Translations under genes and position numbers: made by a program
Source: Hyphomicrobiales bacterium
Lineage (GTDB): Bacteria > Pseudomonadota > Alphaproteobacteria > Rhizobiales > Rhizobiaceae
Direction: 5' to 3'
NCBI GenBank assembly: GCA_900473795.1
Contig: UCMT01000005.1
Location: forward strand, 310,001 to 374,000
DNA length: 64,000 nucleotides
In this document: positions 36,309 through 45,496 of the stretch, one piece after another
Numbering within the stretch: the first letter of the stretch is position 1
Layout: every line of letters starts with the position of its first letter
Notes under the pieces: generated by a model
Databases searched by the model: none
Told to the model about the DNA's origin: nothing
Seen by the model: only the letters and a program-made list of their open reading frames with translations

Positions 36309-37610
36309 TCACTTCTGAAGCAAGGCCGGTTTTTCACCGCCATAGGCCCAGTCGAGCAGTTCCACGGTGTGCAGGATCGGCATCTTCGTGCTGGTGGCGA
36401 TCTGGGTGATGCAGCCGATATTGCCGGTGGCGATGATATCGGCCTTCGTCGCCTCGATGTTCTTCACCTTGCGCGCCTTCAGCGTCGCGGAAATCTCTGG
36501 CTGCAGGATGTTGTAGGTTCCGGCCGAACCACAACAGAGATGCCCCTCCGCCGGATCGCGGACCGTAAAGCCGGCGTTCTTCAACAACAGCTTCGGCGCC
36601 ACGGTGATCTTCTGGCCGTGCTGCATCGAGCAGGCCGAGTGGTAGGCGACCGTCATGTTTTTCGCCTCCTGCCGCGGCAGATCGAGGCTTGTCAGATATT
36701 CCGTGATGTCCTTTGCCAGCGCCGACACCCGTGCGGCTTTTTCAGCATAGGCCGGATCAAGGCGCAGCATGTGGCCATAGTCCTTGATCGTCGTGCCGCA
36801 GCCGGAGGCGGTGATGACGATCGCGTCCAGCCCGCCTTCGTCTGCCGCCTTGATCCAGACATCGACATTGCGGCGGGCAGAGACGAGCGCCTGTTCTTCC
36901 CGGCCCATGTGATGGACGAGCGCTCCGCAACAGCCCTCGCCGTCCGGCACCACGACCTCGACACCGAGCCGCGTCAGAAGCCGGATCGTCGCCTCGTTGA
37001 TTTCCGGCTTCAGAACCGGTTGAGCGCAGCCCGTGAGAATGGCGACGCGCCCGCGCCTTTCGGCGTCTGCCGCCCGTGTTCCCGGTTGGTCTGCGTTGGA
37101 CGGTGGCGCAACGTGGCGCGGCGCCAGATCGAGCATGACACCGAATGTCTTCAGGGGCGGCACCCGTCTCAGCAACGCCGCAAAGGGCCGACCGATGCGC
37201 GCAGCCTTGAGCGCCAGCCGGAAGCGCGAGGGATAGGGCAGGACCGCCGCCAACATCGCGCGCACCAGCCGATCCTTCAGAGGCCTTTTGTAGGTGTTTT
37301 CGATATGGACACGGGCGTGATCGACCAGATGCATATAGTTCACGTCGGATGGGCAGGTGGTCATGCAGGCAAGGCAGGAGAGGCAGCGGTCGATATGGGT
37401 CACCACTTCCTCATCCGCCGGGCGGCCGTTTTCCAGCATGTCCTTGATCAGGTAGATACGCCCGCGCGGGCTGTCGAGCTCGTTGCCGAGCGTCACATAG
37501 GTCGGACAGGTGGCGGTGCAGAAGCCGCAATGCACGCATTTGCGCAGGATCGCCTCGGATTCGGCAACATGCGGGTCGGCGAGCTGGGCGGCAGTGAAGT
37601 TGGTTTGCAT
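36309..37610 (-). CDS. glcF: Glycolate oxidase iron-sulfur subunit
   Basis: GlcF carries electrons from the GlcD flavin to the quinone pool. The 433-residue protein has two 4Fe-4S ferredoxin motifs, CVHCGFCTATCP (near residue 24) and CLSCLACMTTCP (near residue 75), and two CCG domains: LTGCAQPVLKP..GEGCCGALVHHMG and AYHSACSMQHGQK..HLCCGSAGTYN. ATG at 37610 is used. It is the last gene of the glcD-glcE-glcF operon, with 238 bases of repeat-bearing spacer between glcE and glcF. Confidence 0.95.
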   Translation of the reverse strand: MQTNFTAAQLADPHVAESEAILRKCVHCGFCTATCPTYVTLGNELDSPRGRIYLIKDMLENGRPADEEVVTHIDRCLSCLACMTTCPSDVNYMHLVDHARVHIENTYKRPLKDRLVRAMLAAVLPYPSRFRLALKAARIGRPFAALLRRVPPLKTFGVMLDLAPRHVAPPSNADQPGTRAADAERRGRVAILTGCAQPVLKPEINEATIRLLTRLGVEVVVPDGEGCCGALVHHMGREEQALVSARRNVDVWIKAADEGGLDAIVITASGCGTTIKDYGHMLRLDPAYAEKAARVSALAKDITEYLTSLDLPRQEAKNMTVAYHSACSMQHGQKITVAPKLLLKNAGFTVRDPAEGHLCCGSAGTYNILQPEISATLKARKVKNIEATKADIIATGNIGCITQIATSTKMPILHTVELLDWAYGGEKPALLQK

Positions 37611-37639
37611 CAGCAACAAGCCCCCGCATTGGAGGAGAG

Positions 37640-37687
37640 ATACCCCCCTCTGTCACTTCGTGACATCTCCCCCTCAAAGGGGGAGAT
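37640..37687 (+). repeat. Paired intergenic repeat family 2, left copy
   Basis: A 48-base element with TACCCCCCTCTGTCAC, a TGTCAC-TTC-GTGACA palindrome and CTCCCCCT..AGGGGGAG. A near-perfect inverted copy lies at 37783-37830. The TGTCACTTCGTGACATC motif is one I know from many rhizobial intergenic regions. Confidence 0.8.
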
Positions 37688-37782
37688 CGGGCGCTTGCGG
37701 CAACTCAAGCTCTCCGACCAGAGCGACGGAATTCGCTGCACTTTCAAAAGAACAGTGAGGGCAACGTCATGCACCGCATCTG

Positions 37783-37830
37783 ATCCCCCCCCTTGAGGGG
37801 GAGATGTCACGAAGTGACAGAGGGGGGTAT
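37783..37830 (-). repeat. Paired intergenic repeat family 2, right copy
   Basis: The inverted copy of 37640-37687; it reads ATGTCACGAAGTGACAG next to AGGGGGGTAT. The pair flanks 95 bases between glcE and glcF and could form a long stem that separates expression of the two genes. Confidence 0.8.
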
Positions 37831-37848
37831 TCGGAATGCGCGTCATAC

Positions 37849-39054
37849 TCAAAAACTCATCTTCCCCGGATTGAAAATCCCCTTGGGATCGAACCTATGC
37901 TTCAATCGCGCCGACAGCGCGGCAACTGCCGGCGGCTCCGGTTCGAACGCTGGCGTCTTCGCGCGAATGGCATCCGAAGCCCGCACCAGCGTCGCGTGTC
38001 CGCCGCCGACACCCTTGATATAACGGCGCAGCAGATCGGCTTCGGCGTCGGCCTCCATGCGCAGCCAGACGAGGCCGCCCTGCCAGTCATAGAAGGCATC
38101 GACGCCCGCTTCCAGCCGGAGGGCGGCCACCAGTTGATGCCCGGCGGAGGGGGCAACGGAAACACGCCAGAGCGGCTTTTGCGTGGCATCCGCATAGGAT
38201 TTGACGTCGCGAATCTCCCGCCAGAGGGATGTTGTCGCGTCGTGATCGAGAATGGCGACAGGAGCAATCGACGCAAAGGCGGCAACGAGCTTTTCGCGGC
38301 GGACTGCGACGGAAGCTGCCAGGCCCTCGAGCCGCAGCACCGTCGCAGCGCCGTCCGGCAGAACGCCGCTGATAAACCGGCCCTTCACACTTTCCGGCAG
38401 ATGCGCAGCACCCGAAACCTCGACCGGCAGAGCCATTGCCCGAGCCATGGCGGCTGCGGCTTGCGCATCATCCAGCCCGGACACAACGATCATCGCCGAG
38501 GCTGGCGGCAGCGGCAAAACCTTGAACGTGACCTCCGTCAGAAGCCCCAAAGTGCCGTGCGAACCACAGAGCAGCTTGACGAGATCGAGGCCGGTGACGT
38601 TCTTCATCACCCGGCCACCGGACTTGATGATCTCCCCTGCCCCATTGGCGAACCGGATGCCGAGCAGGTGGTCTCGCGCTGCACCCGCCACGAGGCGGCG
38701 GGGGCCGGAAGCGTTGGTGGCGAAGACGCCGCCGATCGTTGGCTCGCCCGCGGTTGCGATGACGCCGCGATAGTCGAGCGGCTCGAAGGCGAGCATCTGG
38801 CGGTTTTCAAGAAGCATTGCCTCGATCTCGGCGACCGGCGTTCCGACCTTTGCCGTCATGGTCATCTCGGCCGGATTATACGAAACGACCCCCGAAAGTT
38901 TTCGCGTCGAGAGCAGCCGGTCGGCAGCCACCGGATTGCCCAGGCCGGAGCGCGTTCCGCCGCCCTCTATCTTCAGCGTCAGGTCATTGCGGGCGATGGT
39001 GGCGACGATGCCGGCCGCTTCCGTTTCGGTTTCCGGCTCGAATATCGGGATCAT
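37849..39054 (-). CDS. glcE: Glycolate oxidase FAD-binding subunit
   Basis: GlcE is a truncated paralogue of GlcD needed for glycolate oxidase activity. The 401-residue protein has the FAD-binding PCMH-type domain: IEGGGTRSGLGNP (FAD pyrophosphate loop), EPTIGGVFATNASGPRRL and FANGAGEIIKSGGRVMKNVTGLDLVKLLCGSHGTLG. The ATG at 39054 overlaps the glcD stop by 4 bases (ATGA), so glcD and glcE are translationally coupled. The C-terminus ends RFDPKGIFNPGKMSF, the usual family ending. Confidence 0.94.
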   Translation of the reverse strand: MIPIFEPETETEAAGIVATIARNDLTLKIEGGGTRSGLGNPVAADRLLSTRKLSGVVSYNPAEMTMTAKVGTPVAEIEAMLLENRQMLAFEPLDYRGVIATAGEPTIGGVFATNASGPRRLVAGAARDHLLGIRFANGAGEIIKSGGRVMKNVTGLDLVKLLCGSHGTLGLLTEVTFKVLPLPPASAMIVVSGLDDAQAAAAMARAMALPVEVSGAAHLPESVKGRFISGVLPDGAATVLRLEGLAASVAVRREKLVAAFASIAPVAILDHDATTSLWREIRDVKSYADATQKPLWRVSVAPSAGHQLVAALRLEAGVDAFYDWQGGLVWLRMEADAEADLLRRYIKGVGGGHATLVRASDAIRAKTPAFEPEPPAVAALSARLKHRFDPKGIFNPGKMSF

Positions 39055-40490
39055 GCAGCAGGACGCCCTTCGAGCGGAAAGACCTTGGACGGGTTCATGA
39101 TCCATTGCGGGTCGAAGGCGGCGCGGGCCGCCATCTGCTGATCGAGGTCGGCTTGGCTGAACTGATGCAGCATCAGGTCGCGTTTTTCGATGCCGACGCC
39201 GTGTTCGCCGGTAAGGCAGCCGCCTGCATCGACGCAGAGCTTGAGGATATCATTGCCCGCAGCTTCCGCGCGCGCGGCATCTTCCGGATCGTTGATGTTG
39301 TAGAGAATGAGCGGATGCATGTTGCCGTCGCCGGCGTGGAAGACGTTGGCAACGCGCAGGCCATATCCGTCGATGATCTCGCTGGTTTTCTTCAGTACGT
39401 AGGAGAGCTGACCGAGCGGCACCGTGCCGTCCATGCAGATATAGTCGGCGATGCGGCCGGTGGCGCCGAAGGCCGACTTGCGGCCCTTCCAGATCAGCGC
39501 CGCCTCTGTCGCCGACTGGCTCTCCTTGATCGTCGAGACGCCATGGCGGCGGGCGATCTCGATGATGTTCGAAAGCATCGCCTCCATCTCGGCGTCCGAG
39601 CCCTCGACCTCGACGATCAGCAACGCCTCGACGTCCATCGGATAGCCTGCATGCGCGAAGGCCTCGCAGATGCTGATCGCCGGCTTGTCCATGAATTCGA
39701 TGGCGACCGGGATGATACCGGAACCGATGACTTCGGCGACGCAGGAACCGGCTTCTTCCGACGACGGGAAGCCGAAGAGCACCGGGCGCGCGCCTTCCGG
39801 CTTGGCGATCAGCCGCACCGTCGCCTCGGTCACGATGCCGAGCTGGCCTTCGGAGCCACAGACGAGGCCGAGCAGGTCATAGCCCGGCGCATCCAGCGCC
39901 TTGCCGCCGAGTTCAATCACGGTTCCGTCGAACAGCACCATCTTCACGCCGAGCAGATTGTTGGTCGTCACACCGTATTTCAGGCAGTGGGCGCCGCCGG
40001 AATTCATGCCGATATTGCCGCCGATGGTGCAAGCCAATTGCGAACTCGGATCCGGCGCATAGAAGAAACCATCGGCCGAAACGGCTTCGGAAATATTGAG
40101 GTTGGTGACGCCGGCCTGAACCGTTGCCGTGCGGTTGGCGAAATCGATATCGAGAATGCGCGACATCTTCGACAGGCCGATCACGACCGCATCCGCCTGA
40201 GGGATCGCACCGCCGGACAGCGATGTGCCGGCACCGCGCGGCACGACGGGGATGCCGTAGCGGCTGCAATACCTCAAGACCGCCGCCACCTGCGCCGTCG
40301 TTTCCGGCAGGGCAACGGCAAGCGGCACCTGGCGATAGGCGATGAAAGCATCCGTTTCGAAGGGTACCAGCCCGCGTCTCTCACTGATCAGGCAATCAGG
40401 CGGCAGGAGGTCCGAAAGGTCCTCGATGATGGCTGCGCGGCGGGAAAGGACGCTTTGCTTCGGCTCCAGAAAGGCGATCGTCTCCGGCAT
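39051..40490 (-). CDS. glcD: Glycolate oxidase subunit GlcD
   Basis: GlcD is the FAD-dependent catalytic subunit that oxidises glycolate (and D-lactate) to glyoxylate. The 479-residue protein shows the FAD-binding motifs PVVPRGAGTSLSGGAIPQ, CTIGGNIGMNSGGAHCLKYG and LVCGSEGQLGIVTEATVRL, and the C-terminal metal/substrate region NVFHAGDGNMHPLI and GEHGVGIEKRDLM. It is the promoter-proximal gene of glcDEF and is divergent from a LysR gene with 114 bases between the start codons, which suggests that LysR protein as its regulator. Confidence 0.95.
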   Translation of the reverse strand: MPETIAFLEPKQSVLSRRAAIIEDLSDLLPPDCLISERRGLVPFETDAFIAYRQVPLAVALPETTAQVAAVLRYCSRYGIPVVPRGAGTSLSGGAIPQADAVVIGLSKMSRILDIDFANRTATVQAGVTNLNISEAVSADGFFYAPDPSSQLACTIGGNIGMNSGGAHCLKYGVTTNNLLGVKMVLFDGTVIELGGKALDAPGYDLLGLVCGSEGQLGIVTEATVRLIAKPEGARPVLFGFPSSEEAGSCVAEVIGSGIIPVAIEFMDKPAISICEAFAHAGYPMDVEALLIVEVEGSDAEMEAMLSNIIEIARRHGVSTIKESQSATEAALIWKGRKSAFGATGRIADYICMDGTVPLGQLSYVLKKTSEIIDGYGLRVANVFHAGDGNMHPLILYNINDPEDAARAEAAGNDILKLCVDAGGCLTGEHGVGIEKRDLMLHQFSQADLDQQMAARAAFDPQWIMNPSKVFPLEGRPAA

Positions 40491-40604
40491 TTCGGCCTCC
40501 TGGTTCGTCCTCGATGCGAGATTGGTATTTTTTCTTTACCACTACCACGACGACGCAGCAAATGTTAATCAGTTTTTCCGTTTTCGAAACAATGGTCAAG
40601 ATTG

Positions 40605-41501
40605 ATGACAAACCTGGGCGATCTCGAGGTCTTCACCCGCGTCGTAGCGACGGGCAGCATGTCGGCCGCCGGCCGCGCGCTCGGCTTTTCGCCTGCCGTC
40701 ATCTCCAAGCGGATCAAGCGGCTGGAAGACCGGCTCGGCACGCGGCTGCTGCAGCGCACGACGCGGCAGATTTCGCTCACCGAAGCGGGACAGGGGTTTT
40801 ACGATCGCGTGCTCGGCGTTCTCGCCGGCGTCGAGGATGCCGAGGCCTTCGCCTCCGGCCGCTCCGGCCAGCCGCAAGGAACGCTTCGTGTCACGGCGCC
40901 CACCTCTTTCGGCCGCATGCATGTCGCGCCGCATCTGGCCCACTTTATCGAGATGCATACCGAACTTGTGGTGAATATCGTTTTGTCAGACGAATTCACC
41001 GACATCGTCGCGGAAGGTTTCGATCTGGCGATCCGCATCGGCGAACTCGACGATTCCAGCCTGGTTGCACGAAAACTGGTGCCGGTGCGACGCATCCTGT
41101 GCGCTTCGCCCACCTATATCGAGCGCTACGGCATACCGGAAACCGTCGATGATCTCGGCCGGCATGTCTGCCTGCGCCAGCACAACCACGACACCTGGAA
41201 GCTGGAAAGCCGGCAGGGGTCGCTGAGCTACAAGCCGCAGGGCCGGCTGATCACCAATTCGTCGGAAGTCGTGCGCGAAGCCGTGCTCTCCGGCGCCGGG
41301 ATTGCACTGCGCTCGACCTGGGATATCGGTGGTGACCTGAAGTCCGGCAGGCTGCTGCAGGTCTTGCCAGCCTGGGAAGGGTCCAGCAATCTCTTCGTCT
41401 CAGCGGTCTACCCCAGCCGCCAGTTCCTGCCGGCCAAGGTGAGGCTGTTCATCGACTATCTGGCAGGTCTTTACGGCCCCCAGCCCTATTGGGAGCGGTA
41501 A
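40605..41501 (+). CDS. LysR-family regulator next to glcDEF
   Basis: The 298-residue protein has an N-terminal winged HTH (LGDLEVFTRVVATGSMSAAGRALGFSPAVISKRIKRLEDRLG) and a periplasmic-binding-like effector domain starting GTLRVTAPTSFGRMHVAPHL, typical of the DmlR/AaeR-like LysR group. Adjacent divergent placement suggests it controls glcD-glcE-glcF, perhaps with glycolate as effector (inference; E. coli uses the GntR protein GlcC instead). ATG at 40605 is preferred over a TTG one codon earlier. Its last 53 bases overlap, antisense, the 3' end of the DUF6880 gene. Confidence 0.88.
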   Translation: MTNLGDLEVFTRVVATGSMSAAGRALGFSPAVISKRIKRLEDRLGTRLLQRTTRQISLTEAGQGFYDRVLGVLAGVEDAEAFASGRSGQPQGTLRVTAPTSFGRMHVAPHLAHFIEMHTELVVNIVLSDEFTDIVAEGFDLAIRIGELDDSSLVARKLVPVRRILCASPTYIERYGIPETVDDLGRHVCLRQHNHDTWKLESRQGSLSYKPQGRLITNSSEVVREAVLSGAGIALRSTWDIGGDLKSGRLLQVLPAWEGSSNLFVSAVYPSRQFLPAKVRLFIDYLAGLYGPQPYWER

Positions 41502-42915
41502 ATTCCGGCGGGACAAGCTCCCAGAATCCATATCTGCGGCCGTGCTCCTTTCGCAGGCCGGCAATAAAGGCATCATGGGACATCAATCCGTCATTGCCAC
41601 CGGGGCGCGCGGCGAGCGCCGAGAGCGTTGCAAGATAGTCAGCCCCGTACCCGTAGGCCTCAGACAGGCCTCGGCCGATGATGCGGTCGAGCAGGGCCCG
41701 GTAGAGAACGGTTGCCGCAGCCGGATGGTCCTCTTCGAAGGCCTCGGCAGCGGGCCGAAGAAATTCATAAAACTCCCCCTCCCAAGCGTCGGCTCTTGCG
41801 ACGACATAGCGCGCAGCGAGATCGAGCCTTGGCCATGCCAGAAAGAACCGCAGCGCAGCATGGGGACTGGGGTGCGCTTCCACGAAAGCGAAGGCCTTGT
41901 CGAGCGCCTCGAATTCCTCGAAATCACCGGCCTTGGCGATGTATTCCCGCAGCATGCCGGCGTCGAGCCCTTGCTCGAAGACCTTCCAGCGCAGCGCCTG
42001 CGAAGCGGAACGATCCTTCAGACCGTCGAGAATGGCGGCCTCCAGCCGTTCCTTATCCGGGAGCGGCTTCATATCGCCTCTCAGGATATCGGCGCGACGG
42101 GCAAAGCCGATGCGGGACTTGCGGTGTTTGCGAACCCAGATCAACGCCTCCGCATAGCGGCCGGCAGCATGGAGCCGTTCGGCGATGACGGTCGGTTCGC
42201 GCAAAGGTTCCGGCAGGGCTTCCTCGATTGCCACATAGCTGTCGAGATCACCGTGAGCATCGGCAATGGCGCGGCGCGCATAAACGATGGCGGGCAGAAA
42301 GGGCGTTCCAGCCGGTATTTCCATAGCCGCGGCAAGCGCTTCGTCCCATACTTTCAGCACGTCCGGCGGCAGCACGGCGGCGACCTGCACCGCGAGCAGC
42401 GTCTTGAAGCCATGGTAGTCCATCCCACCGAGTGCCGGCGTGATCAGCATGGGGATCTGTGCCTGCTTTTCGGCGGACATCGCCTGCGCCAATCGCCCGG
42501 CAGCTTCGCAGGCCTGACCGTAAATTCCGGCGATGCGACCGCTGGAATCGTTGACGCGCTCGGCAATGCCCTCGTAACCGAGCACGAACCGGATCAACCG
42601 CTCCAGCGCCATGCCGGGGTCAACTGCGCCGAACTCCTTGACAATGCTGGCCGAGATACTTTCGAGATCGTTGCCGAAGGCGCGCTCCTTCTGCCAGCGG
42701 ATGCGCGTGCGGGCTTTTTCCAGCATGGCGAGACGGCTGTCGATCAGTTTCGCGACAGCCGCGGCGCCGCCGATGCCGGCAAGCGCCGCATTCAAGCGCT
42801 TTTTGAAGGACGGATTGAGCGCCGCTTCATCCAGCGCGATCTGCACGAGCCTTTCAAGGCCGAGCACCGTCAGCCCATCCTTGTCCAGTTTCGCTTTCTT
42901 TGCCGCTTTCGCCAT
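41449..42915 (-). CDS. DUF6880-type protein of unknown function
   Basis: This 488-residue protein is helical and rich in Ala, Leu, Glu and Arg, with no signal or membrane segment. It matches my memory of the rhizobial DUF6880 family, whose middle reads MPLLITP-like segments with LGGMDYHGFKTLLAVQVAAVLPPDV; function is unknown. The repeated helical pattern suggests a superhelical scaffold of TPR-like kind (inference). It begins 41 bases after the DUF3422 gene on the same strand, so the pair is probably an operon. The ATG at 42915 is the first plausible start. Confidence 0.7.
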   Translation of the reverse strand: MAKAAKKAKLDKDGLTVLGLERLVQIALDEAALNPSFKKRLNAALAGIGGAAAVAKLIDSRLAMLEKARTRIRWQKERAFGNDLESISASIVKEFGAVDPGMALERLIRFVLGYEGIAERVNDSSGRIAGIYGQACEAAGRLAQAMSAEKQAQIPMLITPALGGMDYHGFKTLLAVQVAAVLPPDVLKVWDEALAAAMEIPAGTPFLPAIVYARRAIADAHGDLDSYVAIEEALPEPLREPTVIAERLHAAGRYAEALIWVRKHRKSRIGFARRADILRGDMKPLPDKERLEAAILDGLKDRSASQALRWKVFEQGLDAGMLREYIAKAGDFEEFEALDKAFAFVEAHPSPHAALRFFLAWPRLDLAARYVVARADAWEGEFYEFLRPAAEAFEEDHPAAATVLYRALLDRIIGRGLSEAYGYGADYLATLSALAARPGGNDGLMSHDAFIAGLRKEHGRRYGFWELVPPEFTAPNRAGGRKDLPDSR

Positions 42916-42956
42916 GGTTTTGAACAGACCGAATCTTTTTCGATATGGTCTCAGAC

Positions 42957-44240
42957 TTAAAGGATTTCCCGGTCTTCGTCTGCATGATGCTTGCGGATCG
43001 AGCGGACGATGAGCCACATGGAGATCACGGCGACGGGGACGAAGAAGCCGGTGAGCACGCTGGATTTCACCGGCAGGCCCTCGCTTTCCAAGGCCTTGGC
43101 GAGGTAGCCGAAGAGGCCGACGACATAATAGGAAATGGCGGCGACCGACAGGCCTTCGACGGTCTGCTGCAGGCGCAGCTGCAGCTTGGCGCGCCGGTCC
43201 ATGGAGTTGAGCAGAACGCTGTTTTGCCGTTCGAGTTCGACATCGACCCAGCTTCTGAGCAGAGCGGTAGCGCGCGTCAGCTTGCGCGACAGGTTGGCCT
43301 GGCGTTCTTCGACCGACTGGCAGGTGCGCATGGCCGGAGCCAGTCGCCTTTCAAGGAAAGTGCCGAGGGTTTCGTAGCCCGGCACACCGGTCTCCGTCAG
43401 CGAGCGGATACGCTCCTGGACGATGCCGTAGTAGGCACGGCTGGCGCCGAACCGGTAGAGGCTGAGGGCAGCGCCCGCTTCCAGTTCTGCCGCGAGCAGC
43501 GTGATCTCGGCAAGCATCTCATCGGCCTTTTCGCGGACGCTGCCGCGCATCTTCTGGGTGACGCCGGTCAGCCCGTCTTCGATGCGGCGGATATCCGGCG
43601 ACAGCGATTGCGCCAGCGGCAGACCGAGCATGGCGAGCGTCCGGTAGGTCTCGATGTCGAGCAGGCGCTGCACCAGAGCGCCCGTCCCCGCCTCCGTCAT
43701 GCCCCGGTCGATAACGAGGATCTGCGTCAGGCCGTCACCGTTCTGGCGGAAATCGGTCAGCACGACGGCCTGGCCATTCTTGACGTCGCTGTAACAGAGG
43801 CTGGTCGGATCGAACGCGCTCATCGCCGCGCGGGTCTCTTCCGTATCCGGCCGGATCTCGAGGCGGATGCCGGAAATCAGGCTTCCCGGTGGGGAAAATC
43901 CGTCGCCGAAGGGATGGGTGGTCACTTCGCCGCCGAAACGATCCGGAATGACGCCATCCCAGAAATAGGTGGAGAATTCGGTATGCCGCTCCCAGCGCAG
44001 CGTGCCCTGGCCCCAGGACATGGCATGATGATTGGCTTCGCGGCTCGGCGGCGAGACGCCGCGGGCGCGCGACAATTCCGAGAGGACGGCATGATCGACC
44101 CCGGAGCCGCCATCCGTCATGAAAGCAAGCTGGAAGATGACGCGCGGCGATGTCACCAGCGCATATGGTCGTGCATGAATCTCGCCCAACGCCTGCGCCC
44201 GGGCGGGTGCTGACGGAAATGCAAAACTACCCTTGGCCAC
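42957..44240 (-). CDS. DUF3422 membrane protein
   Basis: The 427-residue protein belongs to DUF3422: it starts with SAPARAQALGEIHARPYALVTSPRVIFQLAF, has ANHHAMSWGQGTLRWERHTEFSTYFW and ends with two transmembrane helices (about residues 365-385 and 397-415) before a short cytoplasmic tail. The long central region is predicted helical. The family, widespread in proteobacteria, is of unknown function. The start is a GTG at 44240. It is divergent from the GntR gene and probably co-transcribed with the DUF6880 gene. Confidence 0.88.
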   Translation of the reverse strand: MAKGSFAFPSAPARAQALGEIHARPYALVTSPRVIFQLAFMTDGGSGVDHAVLSELSRARGVSPPSREANHHAMSWGQGTLRWERHTEFSTYFWDGVIPDRFGGEVTTHPFGDGFSPPGSLISGIRLEIRPDTEETRAAMSAFDPTSLCYSDVKNGQAVVLTDFRQNGDGLTQILVIDRGMTEAGTGALVQRLLDIETYRTLAMLGLPLAQSLSPDIRRIEDGLTGVTQKMRGSVREKADEMLAEITLLAAELEAGAALSLYRFGASRAYYGIVQERIRSLTETGVPGYETLGTFLERRLAPAMRTCQSVEERQANLSRKLTRATALLRSWVDVELERQNSVLLNSMDRRAKLQLRLQQTVEGLSVAAISYYVVGLFGYLAKALESEGLPVKSSVLTGFFVPVAVISMWLIVRSIRKHHADEDREIL

Positions 44241-44349
44241 GAAGCGCTTCCCCTCTCACGCGTCAATCAGAACCCTCTTATCAACAGGTGGAGCAAAAGG
44301 GAAAGGACGCTTTGACGCAGATGCAACTTTGTTGCCGAGAGCATTTCAC

Positions 44350-44376
44350 AAAGTGGCTAAAGAAATTGACCACTTT
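44350..44376. promoter_or_regulatory. Putative operator of the GntR regulator
   Basis: AAAGTGG and CCACTTT form a perfect 7-bp inverted repeat with a 13-base spacer, 38 bases upstream of the GTG start of the regulator. FadR-type GntR proteins often autoregulate through such dyads, but spacing is wider than the family average. Confidence 0.45.
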
Positions 44377-44413
44377 GGCGCAGATGACTAGATTGGCGCC
44401 AAGGAGAGCCGCC

Positions 44414-45256
44414 GTGACCGACGACACCATTGATGCCTATGCCCGCATCCCTCACAGCCGGACATCCGCAGAAATCATCCAGCAAATCGAACTGCTGATT
44501 CTCGAAGGCGTGTTGCGCGACAACGAACGGCTGCCGAGCGAGAGGGAGCTGTCGCGCCGATTCGACGTCTCCCGGCCCATTTTACGGGAGGCGCTGAAGG
44601 AACTGGAAGCACGCGGACTGCTCGTCAGCCATCACGGTGGCGGCACGTTTGTCGCGGATGTCATCGGCCAGATCTTTTCCAAACCGGTGATCGACCTGAT
44701 TGGCCGGCACCAGAAAGCGACGCAGGATTATCTCGAATATCGCCGCGAACTGGAGGGCATGACGGCGGAGTTTGCCGCCCGACGCGCCACCCGCTTCGAC
44801 AGGGAAATGCTGACGCGCATCATGGAAGAGATGCGTGCCGCGCATCTCGCGGGCTCGGCGGAAGGCGGGCTCAAGACCGACGTCGAACTGCACAGCGCCA
44901 TCGGCGAGGCGGCCCACAACAGCATCCTGCTGCATACGCTGCGGGCATGCTACCGACTGTTGAGCGGCGGCATTTTCTTCAGTCGCGAGGTGCTGTTTGC
45001 CGCCCCCGGCGCCGGCGACAAGCTGCTTGCCCAGCACGAAGCCATCTACCAGGCGATCATGGCCGGCGACGCGCAGGCCGCCCGGGAGGCGGCGCAGGCG
45101 CATATCGATTTCATCATCATGGCAACCCGCGAGGCGGAGCGAACGGGGGAATGGGCCCGGATTTCGCAACTGAGGCTGCAGCAGCGGGATCGCCAGACAC
45201 GGATTTTGCCGGAGGCTATGTCGGCTGGTCGTGCCCCTGACAACGGCGACCGCTAA
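44414..45256 (+). CDS. FadR-subfamily GntR transcriptional regulator
   Basis: The 280-residue protein has an N-terminal winged HTH (IIQQIELLILEGVLRDNERLPSERELSRRFDVSRPILREALKELEARGLLVSHHGGGTFVAD) and a C-terminal FCD domain (EYRRELEGMTAEFAARRAT, DVELHSAIGEAAHNSILLH, AQHEAIYQAIMAGDAQAAREAAQAHID), which typically binds an organic acid with a metal. GTG at 44414 has AAGGAG upstream. The order resembles LldR/PdhR regulators of lactate or pyruvate genes, but no such target is adjacent; the divergent DUF3422 operon and the glc genes three kb away are candidates. Confidence 0.9.
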   Translation: MTDDTIDAYARIPHSRTSAEIIQQIELLILEGVLRDNERLPSERELSRRFDVSRPILREALKELEARGLLVSHHGGGTFVADVIGQIFSKPVIDLIGRHQKATQDYLEYRRELEGMTAEFAARRATRFDREMLTRIMEEMRAAHLAGSAEGGLKTDVELHSAIGEAAHNSILLHTLRACYRLLSGGIFFSREVLFAAPGAGDKLLAQHEAIYQAIMAGDAQAAREAAQAHIDFIIMATREAERTGEWARISQLRLQQRDRQTRILPEAMSAGRAPDNGDR

Positions 45257-45496
45257 ACAATTATTGTGGGCATCTCGCCAATGCCGCAAACGTCCTCTAA
45301 AAGGGCGCGAACGGGCTATTTCGGTAGCGCAATATCACTAGATTGCCCGTCTTCCGCGCCGCTGCCCCTTCATCTGGGTACCCGCGGATACTATATATAT
45401 CTCACTAAATATGTGCGTTTACAGGCCACATAAAGCGAGCATACTCAAGTGATATTGCAGTTCGATTGATTCTTTTTTTGAAAGGATGCCCCGACG

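Noticed and set aside
36369-37796. A 475-codon plus-strand frame across glcF
   Set aside because: Shadow of glcF; composition is antisense-like.
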